Of a stretch of DNA of 64,000 nucleotides, positions 8,735 to 19,643 are shown in pieces (position 1 is the stretch's first letter; the number at the start of each line of letters is the position of its first letter). Below the pieces are notes generated by a model. It ran no database searches. It was not told the origin of the DNA and saw only the letters and a list, made by a program, of their open reading frames with translations. Source of the DNA: Myxococcota bacterium (GTDB lineage: Bacteria; Myxococcota_A; Bradymonadia; UBA7976; UBA1532); contig CAUJDF010000056.1 in NCBI GenBank assembly GCA_963169045.1, positions 41,903 to 105,902 of the forward strand. The letters are read 5' to 3'. The translations under genes were made by a program, and so were the position numbers.

Positions 8735-11368
8735 ATGCCGCGCACCGCCCGCCCGACCGCGCTCGCGCTGGTGCTCGCCGCATGCGGCGCGCCGCCGCGA
8801 CCCGCGCCGGTGCCCGAAGCGCCGGCGGTGGTCGTCGCCCCGCCCGACGGGCACGCGCGCCTCGGCACGGCAGCGATTCCGCGTCGCTATGTGCTCGATT
8901 TGACGGTGGATCCGGCGCAGGCGCGCTTCCGGGGGACGGCGGCGATCGACGTGACGCTGGCTGCGCCGTCCGATCGGATCGTCCTGCACGGCGGCGACTT
9001 CCGGTTCGAGCGGGCGGTCGCCCGCGCCGGCGGCGAGGAGCACGCCGCCACGCCGGAGCCGGGCCCGAACGGCGGCCTGGCCCTGCGCTTCGCGCGCCCG
9101 CTGCCGGCCGGCGAGGCGACGCTGGACTTCGCGTGGACGGCGCCCCTGCCCGAGGTGCCCACCGGCCTGTACCGCGTGGAGGAGGGCGGCCACTGGTACG
9201 CCTTCACCCAGTTCGAGCCGCTCGAGGCGCGCGACGTCTTCCCGTGCTTCGACCAGCCCGAGTTCAAGACGCCCTACGCGGTCACGCTGCGCGTGCCCGC
9301 CGGCCACCTGGCGCTGGCCAACGCGCCCGAGGCGAGCCGCGCCCGCGAGGCCGGCCTCGAGGTGTTCACGTTCGCCGAGTCGAAGCCGCTCCCCACCTAC
9401 CTCGTCGCGTTCGCCGTCGGCCCGTTCGACCTCGTCGGCGAGGGCGACCGCCGCATCGTCGCCACGCGCGGCAAGGGCCGCCTCGCGACGTACATGCTCG
9501 GACGCACGCCGGTCATCCTCGACGCGCTCACCGCCTGGTTCGGCTCGCCCTACCCCTACGAGAAGCTCGACCAGGTGGCCGTCCCGAACTTCCGCGCCGG
9601 CGCGATGGAGAACGTCGGCCTCGTCACCTACCGCGAGACGCTGCTGCTGCTCGACCCGGACGAAGCGACCCCCGCCGACCGCCACGCCGGGCAGTCCGTC
9701 ATGGCGCACGAGCTGGCGCACCAGTGGTTCGGCAACCTCGTCACGCCCGCCTGGTGGGACGACCTCTGGCTGAACGAGTCGTTCGCCACCTGGATGGCGT
9801 CGCGGACGATGCGCGGGATCTGGCCGGAGTACGGCGCCGCGCTCGACGCGGTGTCGAGCAAGGTCGGCGTGATGCACCTCGACGCGCAGAAGGACGCGCG
9901 GGCCGTCCGGCAGCCGATCCGCGACGGCGGCGACGTCTACAACGCGTTCGACGGCATCACGTACCGCAAGGGATCGGCCCTGCTCCACATGGTCGAGCAT
10001 TGGATCGGCCCCGAGGTCTTCCAGCGCGGCGTGCGGCGATACCTGGCCGAACACGCGCACGGCGTGGCGACGACCGACGACCTGCTGGGCGCGCTCGACG
10101 CCGCGTCGGGCCGGCCGGTGGGCGCCACCCTCCGGCGCTTTCTCGAGCAGCCGGGCGTGCCGCTCGTGCAGGCGACGGTGGCCTGCGACGGGGCGGCGCG
10201 ACTGACGCTGCGCCAGTCGCGCTACCGACCCGCCGGCTCCGGCGTCGCCGGCGGCGAGCCCTGGACGATCCCCGTCTGCGTGCGCACCGACGCCGGGCGA
10301 TCGTGCTTCGTGCTCGACGCGCCCGAGAAGACGTTCCCGCTGGCGAAGTGCCCGCAGTGGCTGCACCCGAACGCCGACGAGGACGGCTACTACCGCTGGA
10401 TCGTGGCGCCCGCCGCGCTGCGCGACCTGCTGACGACGCGCCGCGCGGCGCTGACGGCCCGCGAGAAGGCGGCGCTGCCCGACCACCTGCGCGCGCTGCT
10501 GATCGCCGAGGCCATCGACCTCGACACGTACGTCGACGGCCTCGAGGCGCTCGCCGCGGAGCCCGGGCGCCACGTGCTCGGCGGCGTGATCTCGGGCCTC
10601 GGCACGCTGAGCCGCACCGCCGTCGACGACGCGCAGCGGCCCGCGTTCGCGGCGCTCGCGCGGCGGCTGCTCGCGCCGCACCTCGCGCGCATCGGCCTCG
10701 AGCCGAAGGACGAAGAGTCGATCGACGACCGGCTCGCGCGGCCGATGCTCGTCGGCGCGCTGGCCGATCTCGGCGACGACGGGTCGCTGCGGGCGCAGGC
10801 CCGCGAGATCGCTCGCAGGTTCGCCGACGATCCCGAGGCGGTGCCCTCGCTCGCGCTCGAGACATGGCTCGAGCTCGGCGCCTGGGACGCCGACGCCGCG
10901 CTGTGGGCGCGCCTCCGCGCGTCGGTCGGCCGCGCCGCCACGCCCGACAAGCGCGCGGCGGCGATCACGGCGCTCGGCGCGGTCGCCGATCCCGCGCTGC
11001 TGCGGCGCGGCCTCGCGCTCGTCCTCGACGGCACGCTGCGCGCGCAGGACTGGCGCACGCTCGTCCGCGGCCTGCGCGACCGGCCCGACACCCGCGAGGC
11101 GGTCTGGGCGTGGTTCACCGAGCACTACGACGCGCTCGTCGAGCGGCTCGGCCGGGAGGCCGCGCCGCGCCTGCCGTCGCTGGCCGCCGGCTTCTGCAGC
11201 GCCGCCGACCGCGCGAAGGTCGCGGAATTCTTCGCCGATCCGAAGCGCGCGCCCGAGGGCACGGCCCGCAACCTCGGGCTCGCGCTCGAGTCGATCGACC
11301 GTTGCATCCGGCTGCGCGAGCGCATCTCGGGGCCGCTGGCAACCCGCCTCGCGCGCCCGCATCACTGA
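8735..11368 (+). CDS. M1 family metallopeptidase, lipoprotein
   Basis: This is an 877-residue zinc aminopeptidase of family M1. A lipoprotein signal (LALVLAACGAPP, Cys about residue 18) predicts export and lipid anchoring. The M1 N-terminal beta domain is followed by the exopeptidase motif G289AMEN293 and the zinc site H325ELAH329 with E348 as third ligand (HExxH-18-E) in HELAHQWFGN...WLNES. An ERAP1_C-like helical region fills the C-terminal 350 residues. AAGGAG precedes the ATG. The next gene, 33 bases downstream, is a paralogue without a signal peptide, so the pair looks like a tandem duplication that placed one enzyme in the envelope and one in the cytoplasm. It probably removes N-terminal residues from peptides. 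Confidence 0.93.
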   Translation: MPRTARPTALALVLAACGAPPRPAPVPEAPAVVVAPPDGHARLGTAAIPRRYVLDLTVDPAQARFRGTAAIDVTLAAPSDRIVLHGGDFRFERAVARAGGEEHAATPEPGPNGGLALRFARPLPAGEATLDFAWTAPLPEVPTGLYRVEEGGHWYAFTQFEPLEARDVFPCFDQPEFKTPYAVTLRVPAGHLALANAPEASRAREAGLEVFTFAESKPLPTYLVAFAVGPFDLVGEGDRRIVATRGKGRLATYMLGRTPVILDALTAWFGSPYPYEKLDQVAVPNFRAGAMENVGLVTYRETLLLLDPDEATPADRHAGQSVMAHELAHQWFGNLVTPAWWDDLWLNESFATWMASRTMRGIWPEYGAALDAVSSKVGVMHLDAQKDARAVRQPIRDGGDVYNAFDGITYRKGSALLHMVEHWIGPEVFQRGVRRYLAEHAHGVATTDDLLGALDAASGRPVGATLRRFLEQPGVPLVQATVACDGAARLTLRQSRYRPAGSGVAGGEPWTIPVCVRTDAGRSCFVLDAPEKTFPLAKCPQWLHPNADEDGYYRWIVAPAALRDLLTTRRAALTAREKAALPDHLRALLIAEAIDLDTYVDGLEALAAEPGRHVLGGVISGLGTLSRTAVDDAQRPAFAALARRLLAPHLARIGLEPKDEESIDDRLARPMLVGALADLGDDGSLRAQAREIARRFADDPEAVPSLALETWLELGAWDADAALWARLRASVGRAATPDKRAAAITALGAVADPALLRRGLALVLDGTLRAQDWRTLVRGLRDRPDTREAVWAWFTEHYDALVERLGREAAPRLPSLAAGFCSAADRAKVAEFFADPKRAPEGTARNLGLALESIDRCIRLRERISGPLATRLARPHH

Positions 11369-11401
11369 TCCGGTCCCGGTTCGTTCGAGGGGAGGTTTCG
11401 C

Positions 11402-14005
<2,604 letters not shown>

Positions 14006-14128
14006 GCACGCGCGCGGGGAAAAAATCTGCACTGTTCGTTCGGGGCCCTGCTGACCAAGGTTCACCGTTGGCCCGCGTCCACCTTCGCGAGAAGGGGGGG
14101 CCTTTCGGGGGGTTGTGGAGGAGTCGTG

Positions 14129-16213
14129 ATGCACCGGACGTTCGAAGTCCGCCGCCTGTCTCGAACTTTGGCCGTCGCACCCTTGCTCTTCGCGTGCCTC
14201 GCCCTGATGGCGGGCTGCGGAGACGACGGCATCAAGTCGGGCGGCACGCCCAAGGCCTCGGTGAACCCGCGGAAGTTCGTCTTCCCGAAGCTCACCATCG
14301 GCTCCCGTGACGAGAAGGTCGTCAAGGTCGACAGCCGCGGCGCGGGGCCCTTGATCATCGCCTCGGTCGAGGCCGACTTCGACGCCCAGTTCCAGCTCTA
14401 CTGGTACGCCAACAACGAGCAGACGCAGCAGCACCCCATCGTCGAGGCCGACGGCGTCAACCGCTTCGACCGCCTCGAGATCGAGTCGGGCGACAGCATG
14501 ACGCTCGTCCTCGAGTACAAGCCGACGACGAACGAGGCCCCCCAGGGCAACGTGCGACTGGTCACCAACGACGGCGACATCGACCTGCCGATCGAGGTCG
14601 AGCAGGGCCGCGCCCAGATCCTCGTCACGCCGACGACGCTCGACTTCGGTCGCGTCGGCGCCGGCCAGGAGGGCATCCAGAAGACGCGCGTCACCAACAT
14701 CGGCCAGCGCACGCTCGAGCTGTCGCAGCTGCTGATCAACGGCTCCCAGGACTTCCACGTCCGCATCGGCGACACCGACGCCATGCAGTCGCCCGACGTG
14801 CTGGCCGACCCCGACGGCGACGGCACCCCCGGCCTCGCGCCCGAGGCGTCGGTCGAGCTCACGGTCGCCTTCACGCCCGACAACGACGGCCCGGCCACCG
14901 GCGAGCTCGACATCCGCAGCAACGACGAGGTCACCCCCAGCTTCAAGGTGAACCTCAAGGCGAACGGCGCGTCGCCCTGCATCAAGGTCAGCCCCGAGTC
15001 GCGCGAGTTCCCGCCGGCGATCGTGAACCGCACCGACACGCGGCCGGTCACGATCGAGAGCTGCGGCGGCGAGGCCCTCGAGATCCGTCGCATCTACCTG
15101 AAGGAAGGCAGCAGCGAGGCGTTCGGCCTCGGCGCGCTGCCGAACCTGCCGGCGGCGCTGCCCGCGGCGGAGGCCGGCCAGCCGAACCCGAGCCGCAACA
15201 TCGACGTCGCCTTCACGCCGCCCGACCAGGAGGCCTACGGCGGCACGCTCGTCATCGAGAGCAACGACCTCGCCACCTGCGAGGACCCGGAGCGCCCCGA
15301 GACGTGCGTCGTCGAGGTCCCGCTGGTGGGCCGGGGCATCCTCAACGAGTGCCCGATCCCGGCCGTCGCCGAGTCCGAGTTCAACGTGCTGCCCCTCGAC
15401 GTCGTCGACCTCGACGGCAGCCCCTCGACCGACCCCGACGGCACGATCGCGAAGTACCGCTGGGTCGTCGTGTCGCGCCCCGACGGATCGACGCAGGAGC
15501 CGGCCGAGGGCTACCAGAACCCGCGCCGCCCGCAGGACGGCCACCGCATCGACGACGAGGCGACCCCGACCGCGAAGCTCTTCATCGACCTCGCCGGCGA
15601 CTACGTGATCGAGCTGCACGTCATCGACAACCTCGAGACCGAGGCGCCGTCCGACACGTGTCCGGAGCCGGTGGCGCGCGTCTCGATCCACGCGGAGCCC
15701 AACGAGGACATCCACGTCCAGCTCGTCTGGAACACGCCGGGCGACCGCGACCAGACCGACAACGAGGGCTCCGATCTCGACCTGCACGTGCTGCACCCGT
15801 CGGCGCGCCTCTGGGGCGAGGCGCCGCTCGACTGCTACTTCGCCAACGCGTCGCCCGACTGGGGCCGCCGCGGTGACCCGGCCGACAATCCGTCGCTCGA
15901 CATCGACGACATCGACGGCGCCGGCCCCGAGAACATGAACCTGGACGACCCCGAGGACACGTCGATGTACCCGAACGGCTACAACGTCGGCGTCCACTAC
16001 TTCCGGGCCGAGAACTTCATCGGCGGCGGGACGTGGGGTCCGAGCGACGCGACGATGCGCATCTACCTGGGCGGCGTCCTGTCGTACGAGAAGACGCGCA
16101 ACATGCGCGGCACCGACAACTTCTGGCACGCGGCGCAGATCCGCTGGACGGCGGCGGTGCGCGAGGTGGTCGACGTCGACCGCTTCTACCAGTCGGTGCC
16201 CATCGGCCTCTGA
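14129..16213 (+). CDS. Choice-of-anchor D / ASH-domain lipoprotein
   Basis: This is a 694-residue lipoprotein. The start is ATG 14129 with GGAGGAG five bases upstream; GTG 14126 is the only alternative. The signal ends in the lipobox LALMAGCGDDG. Three or more Ig-like ASH/choice-of-anchor-D units follow (about 45-150, 155-280, 285-415), recognisable from repeats of the type LDFGRVGAGQEG...NIGQRTLEL and VAFTPDN. A PKD-like segment (about 420-520) with DLDGSPSTDPDG comes next. The C-terminal about 170 residues contain SDLDLHVLHP, a pattern found at the end of related myxobacterial surface proteins. It is likely an outer-membrane or surface structural protein; the ligand is unknown. Confidence 0.88.
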   Translation: MHRTFEVRRLSRTLAVAPLLFACLALMAGCGDDGIKSGGTPKASVNPRKFVFPKLTIGSRDEKVVKVDSRGAGPLIIASVEADFDAQFQLYWYANNEQTQQHPIVEADGVNRFDRLEIESGDSMTLVLEYKPTTNEAPQGNVRLVTNDGDIDLPIEVEQGRAQILVTPTTLDFGRVGAGQEGIQKTRVTNIGQRTLELSQLLINGSQDFHVRIGDTDAMQSPDVLADPDGDGTPGLAPEASVELTVAFTPDNDGPATGELDIRSNDEVTPSFKVNLKANGASPCIKVSPESREFPPAIVNRTDTRPVTIESCGGEALEIRRIYLKEGSSEAFGLGALPNLPAALPAAEAGQPNPSRNIDVAFTPPDQEAYGGTLVIESNDLATCEDPERPETCVVEVPLVGRGILNECPIPAVAESEFNVLPLDVVDLDGSPSTDPDGTIAKYRWVVVSRPDGSTQEPAEGYQNPRRPQDGHRIDDEATPTAKLFIDLAGDYVIELHVIDNLETEAPSDTCPEPVARVSIHAEPNEDIHVQLVWNTPGDRDQTDNEGSDLDLHVLHPSARLWGEAPLDCYFANASPDWGRRGDPADNPSLDIDDIDGAGPENMNLDDPEDTSMYPNGYNVGVHYFRAENFIGGGTWGPSDATMRIYLGGVLSYEKTRNMRGTDNFWHAAQIRWTAAVREVVDVDRFYQSVPIGL

Positions 16214-16256
16214 CGCGCCCGCCCCGGCATCCCCCCCGCCCGCAGCTCATCTCCCC

Positions 16257-17516
16257 ATGCAGGTCGACATCGTCGCCACGACCGCCGGCGGCCAGGGCGT
16301 CGCCGTGGTCGACGGCCGGCGCGTCCCCGTGCCGGGCGCCCTCGAGGGCGAGCGCGTCGAGATCGCGCTCGGGACCGACCGCCGCGGCCGCACGAGCGCG
16401 CGTGTGACGCGGGTGGTCGCCGCGTCGCCCGGGCGGGCCGATCCCGCTTGCGACCAGGCCGCGCGTTGCCCGGGCTGCCCTCTACGCCACTGCACGCCGG
16501 AAGCGGCGCTCGACCTCAAGCGCGCCCGCGTCGAGCGGCGCCTCGCTGGGCCCGTGACCGTGCTGCCGGCCCCGCCGCGCGACGGCTTCCGCGCCCGCGC
16601 CGTCGCCCGCGCGCTGCGCGGAACCGACGGCGCGCTCGTCCTCGGCATGGACGCGCCCGAGGCGCCCGTCGACCTGACGCGTTGCCCCGCGCAGGACCCG
16701 GCGGTCAACGCGCTGCTCTCGCAGGCGAGGCGCGACCTCGCCGACTGGGCGCCCTTCGATCCGGCCACCGGCGAGGGCCTGCTGCGCCACGTCGTCGTCC
16801 AGGTCGGCGACGGCGGCGCGCGTGTCGTCGTCGGCGTCGCGCGCCCCGTCGATCCCGCGTCGCTCGCCGGCGTCGTCCCCGGCGCGACACTGCTCGTCGA
16901 GGTCATCCCGCCCGGCCGGTTCGACGTGCTCGCCCGCCCCGAGCTCGTGCGCGGCGAGGCCACGCTCTGGCTCGCGGCAGGCGGCGACCGCTTCCGCGCC
17001 ACGCTCCCCGCCTGGACGCCGCAGTCGCCCGGCAGCCTCGACGCCCTGCGCGCCGAGGTCACGGGCGCCCTCTCCGGCGCCGCCCACGTCGTCGAGGTCG
17101 GCTGCGGCGTCGGCACGCTCAGCCTGCCGCTGGCCCGCGTGTGCGGGGCGCTCACCGGCGTCGACGAGGTCCGCCAGGCCGTCGCCGACGCCGAGGCCAA
17201 CGCCGCCGCGGCGGGCGTGACGAACGCGACGTTCCGGGTGGGCCGCGCCGACCACGCCCTGCGCCGCCTCGCCCAGCGCGGCCTGCGCCCCGACGCCGCG
17301 CTGCTCCACGCGATGCGCCGTCCCTTCGGCGACGCCGCCATGGGCGCGCTCAGCGCGCTCGGACCGTCGCGCGTCGTCTACGTCGCGCCCTCGCCGCGCT
17401 CGCTCGCCGACGACCTCGCCGCGCTGTCCCGCTACGTCGTCGACCGCCTCGCGCTGCTCGACCAGATGCCCGGCACGGCCCACGTCACGGTGATCGCGCA
17501 CCTGCGCCGCCGTTGA
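16257..17516 (+). CDS. TrmA/RlmD-family RNA methyltransferase-like protein, catalytic residues lost
   Basis: The 419-residue protein has the architecture of 5-methyluridine rRNA/tRNA methyltransferases: an N-terminal TRAM domain (1-55), likely 4Fe-4S ligands C65, C71, C74 and C143, and a SAM-binding motif VEVGCGVGTLSLPLA (279-293). The active site is altered. The family DPPRxG motif is replaced around 350-358 (LLHAMRRPF). The nucleophile motif YVSCNPxTLxxD reads YVAPSPRSLADD (375-386), so Pro occupies the Cys position. The conserved Glu of the PHTxHxE motif is Thr411 (MPGTAHVT). The fold and cofactor sites remain but classical C5 methylation should be impossible. Options are a pseudoenzyme, an RNA-binding protein, or a different chemistry. 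Confidence 0.8.
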   Translation: MQVDIVATTAGGQGVAVVDGRRVPVPGALEGERVEIALGTDRRGRTSARVTRVVAASPGRADPACDQAARCPGCPLRHCTPEAALDLKRARVERRLAGPVTVLPAPPRDGFRARAVARALRGTDGALVLGMDAPEAPVDLTRCPAQDPAVNALLSQARRDLADWAPFDPATGEGLLRHVVVQVGDGGARVVVGVARPVDPASLAGVVPGATLLVEVIPPGRFDVLARPELVRGEATLWLAAGGDRFRATLPAWTPQSPGSLDALRAEVTGALSGAAHVVEVGCGVGTLSLPLARVCGALTGVDEVRQAVADAEANAAAAGVTNATFRVGRADHALRRLAQRGLRPDAALLHAMRRPFGDAAMGALSALGPSRVVYVAPSPRSLADDLAALSRYVVDRLALLDQMPGTAHVTVIAHLRRR

Positions 17517-17547
17517 CGGGGTGGGCGCCGGGCGCGATCCTGCCGCC

Positions 17548-18330
17548 ATGAACCCCACGCACGACCCCGGACGACACGAGCCGACGCGGGCGCCCACGCA
17601 GGCGGAGTGGGACGCGCTGTCGCCGGATGCGCGGCGCCGGGTCGTCGACGCGCTCTCGCCGAGCCTCGGCGAGCACGAGGCGGCCCCACCCGAAGGCGAT
17701 CTGCACTTCGCCGCCAAGGTCGCCGCGCTCGACGCGCTCCGCGGCTTCTTCGGACGCGAGGGTCGCGGCGTCTACATCGCCTCCGAGCTCGCGGTGTACT
17801 ACCCCGGCGCGCGGCGCTTCGCGCCCGACCTGCTCGTCGTCTTCGACGTCGATCCGCACCCGCGGACGAAGTGGGTCGTCAGCGCCGAGGGCAAGGGCCT
17901 CGACTTCGTCCTCGAGGTCCACTTCGGCGGCGACCGGCGCAAAGACGCCGAGGAGAACGTCCGCTTCTACGCGGAGCTCGGCATCCCCGAGTACTTCGTG
18001 TTCGACCGCGCCCGCGGCCGGCTGCGCGGCTACGTGTTGCCGGCGGCCGGCGGCGCCTACGTCCCGATCTTGCCCCAGGCGGGACGCTACCCCTCGGCGA
18101 TCCTCGGCCTCGACCTCGGTCTGGAGGGCGACCGACTGCGCTTCTTCAAGGCGAACGCCCCCATCCTCGAGTCGACGGAGTGGGTCGAGCGCATGGGCGC
18201 CATGCTGGAGGCGACGCAGCGCCGCGCCGAGGACGAAGCCCGCCGCGCCGAGGACGAGGCCCGCCGCGTCGCCGAGCTCGAAGCGCGTCTCGCGGAGGCC
18301 CTCGCCGAGATCGAGCGCCTCAAGCGTTGA
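17548..18330 (+). CDS. Uma2-family (DUF820, PD-(D/E)XK-like) protein with C-terminal coiled coil
   Basis: The 260-residue protein carries the DUF820/Uma2 fold, a restriction-endonuclease-like domain of unclear biological role that is often found in expanded families. Candidate active-site residues are D94 in APDLLVVFD and E123 in FVLEVHFGGDRR, followed by the family segment YAELGIPEYFVFD (141-153). The last about 65 residues form an Arg/Glu-rich coiled coil with the repeat RRAEDEA. ATG 17548 is chosen over an upstream in-frame GTG because the family similarity starts only later and the upstream part reads like leader sequence. It lies 31 bases after the methyltransferase-like gene and converges on the M20 hydrolase gene 14 bases away. 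Confidence 0.78.
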   Translation: MNPTHDPGRHEPTRAPTQAEWDALSPDARRRVVDALSPSLGEHEAAPPEGDLHFAAKVAALDALRGFFGREGRGVYIASELAVYYPGARRFAPDLLVVFDVDPHPRTKWVVSAEGKGLDFVLEVHFGGDRRKDAEENVRFYAELGIPEYFVFDRARGRLRGYVLPAAGGAYVPILPQAGRYPSAILGLDLGLEGDRLRFFKANAPILESTEWVERMGAMLEATQRRAEDEARRAEDEARRVAELEARLAEALAEIERLKR

Positions 18331-18344
18331 GTCGCCGCGCGCCG

Positions 18345-19580
18345 TCAGCGCTCGGCGGCCCAGGGCAACATGCGGCGCACGAGGTCGTCGAACGCCGCGA
18401 CGCCGAGCTCGAGGTCGGCCTCGGCGGTGTCTTCGATGTGCGTGTGCGACAGGCCGCGGATCGACGGCACGAACATCATCACGGTGGGCACGCCAGCGCG
18501 CGCCATCTCCGCCGAGTCGTGCATCGGCCCCGAGGGCATGATCTGCCGCACGCCGCTGCGCGCCTCGACGGCGTCGGCGGCGAAGCGCACGAGGTCGGGA
18601 TCGAACGCGATGGGCGCGATCGACCAGAGCGTCTCGAGCTCGGCCTCGCAGCGCTCCTCGGCGGCGACGCGCGCCACGATTTCGCGCAGGCCGGCCACCA
18701 TGGACTCGAGGACGCCGCGGTCGAGGTGGCGCATGTCGACGCTGAACTCGGTGCGCCCGTTGACGGCGGTGGGCACGGCGGGGTGGACGCGCCACACGCC
18801 GATGGTCGAGAACGCGTCGTGCTTCAGGCCGAGGTCGCGGATCTCGACGGCCATGCGCGCGGCGGCCAGCGTCGTGTCGCGGCGCATCGGGATGGGCGTC
18901 GCACCGGCGTGGGCCGCCTGACCGCGCAACTTCACCATGGAGCGCTCGACGCCGAGGATGCCGTGCAGCGCGGCGAGCCGCAGCCCCGCCGCCTCGAGCA
19001 CCGGCCCCTGCTCGATGTGCAGCTCGGCCGAGGCCTTGATGCTCGGCAGGATGCGGCCGGCCTCGAGGATGGTCTCGAGGTGGACGCCGTGCGCCCGGAC
19101 CGCCTCCTCGAGCGTCACGCCGTTCCGGTCGCGGAAGCCGCGGATCTGGTCGACCTCGAGCGTGCCGCTCACCGCGCCGCTGCCGAAGAGCGAGCGGCCG
19201 AAGCGCGCGCCCTCTTCGTCGGCCCAGTCGACGACGCTGACGCTCACCGGCAGGTCGACGCCGTCGCGGTGCAGCGCGCGCAGCACCTCGGCGCCGGCGA
19301 TCACGCCGAGCGCGCCGTCGAGCCAGCCGCCGTTCGGCACCGAGTCGAGGTGGCTGCCGAGCACGACGCGGTCCGTCGAGCGGCCGGGCAGCGTCACCCA
19401 CAGGTTGCCGGCGGGATCGGTCTCGATCTCGACCGGGACCCCCTCGAACGTGGTCTTGAACCACTCGCGGGCCTCGACCCACTTGGGCGTCCAGGCGAGG
19501 CGCTGGCTGCCCTCGGCGGTGGCGGTGAGCTCGCGCAGCTTCTTCAGGTCGGCGACGACGCGCTGGGGACTTGCAGGCAT
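18345..19580 (-). CDS. M20-family Zn-dependent hydrolase (N-carbamoyl-L-amino acid hydrolase / allantoate amidohydrolase type)
   Basis: The 411-residue protein fits the hydantoinase/carbamoylase branch of peptidase family M20, which hydrolyses N-carbamoyl amino acids, ureidoglycolate or allantoate. Metal-site motifs are visible: GSHLDSVPNGGWLDG (H77, D79, D88), DWADEEGARF (E122/E123), HIEQGP (H188) and a C-terminal SHTHIEDT. No signal peptide is present, so it is cytoplasmic. No hydantoinase, allantoinase or ureide transport gene lies nearby, so the substrate is open. It is divergent from the RtcR-like gene with 63 bases between the two starts. On its own strand TAGGCT lies six bases before the ATG and no Shine-Dalgarno is seen, which suggests a leaderless message. 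Confidence 0.9.
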   Translation of the reverse strand: MPASPQRVVADLKKLRELTATAEGSQRLAWTPKWVEAREWFKTTFEGVPVEIETDPAGNLWVTLPGRSTDRVVLGSHLDSVPNGGWLDGALGVIAGAEVLRALHRDGVDLPVSVSVVDWADEEGARFGRSLFGSGAVSGTLEVDQIRGFRDRNGVTLEEAVRAHGVHLETILEAGRILPSIKASAELHIEQGPVLEAAGLRLAALHGILGVERSMVKLRGQAAHAGATPIPMRRDTTLAAARMAVEIRDLGLKHDAFSTIGVWRVHPAVPTAVNGRTEFSVDMRHLDRGVLESMVAGLREIVARVAAEERCEAELETLWSIAPIAFDPDLVRFAADAVEARSGVRQIMPSGPMHDSAEMARAGVPTVMMFVPSIRGLSHTHIEDTAEADLELGVAAFDDLVRRMLPWAAER

Positions 19581-19643
19581 TGGGCGAGCCTAACCCGGGC
19601 GCGCCGGCGCGACAATCCAGCGCGTCCGGGCTACGCTCGCGCC
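19581..19643. promoter_or_regulatory. Short divergent intergenic region with two -10-like hexamers next to the start codons
   Basis: The 63 bases between two divergent ATGs contain TAGGCT on the minus strand (plus 19587-19592), six bases before ATG 19580, and TACGCT on the plus strand (19632-19637), six bases before ATG 19644. Neither gene has a Shine-Dalgarno. The arrangement suits two leaderless transcripts starting at or next to the start codons. Confidence 0.4.
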
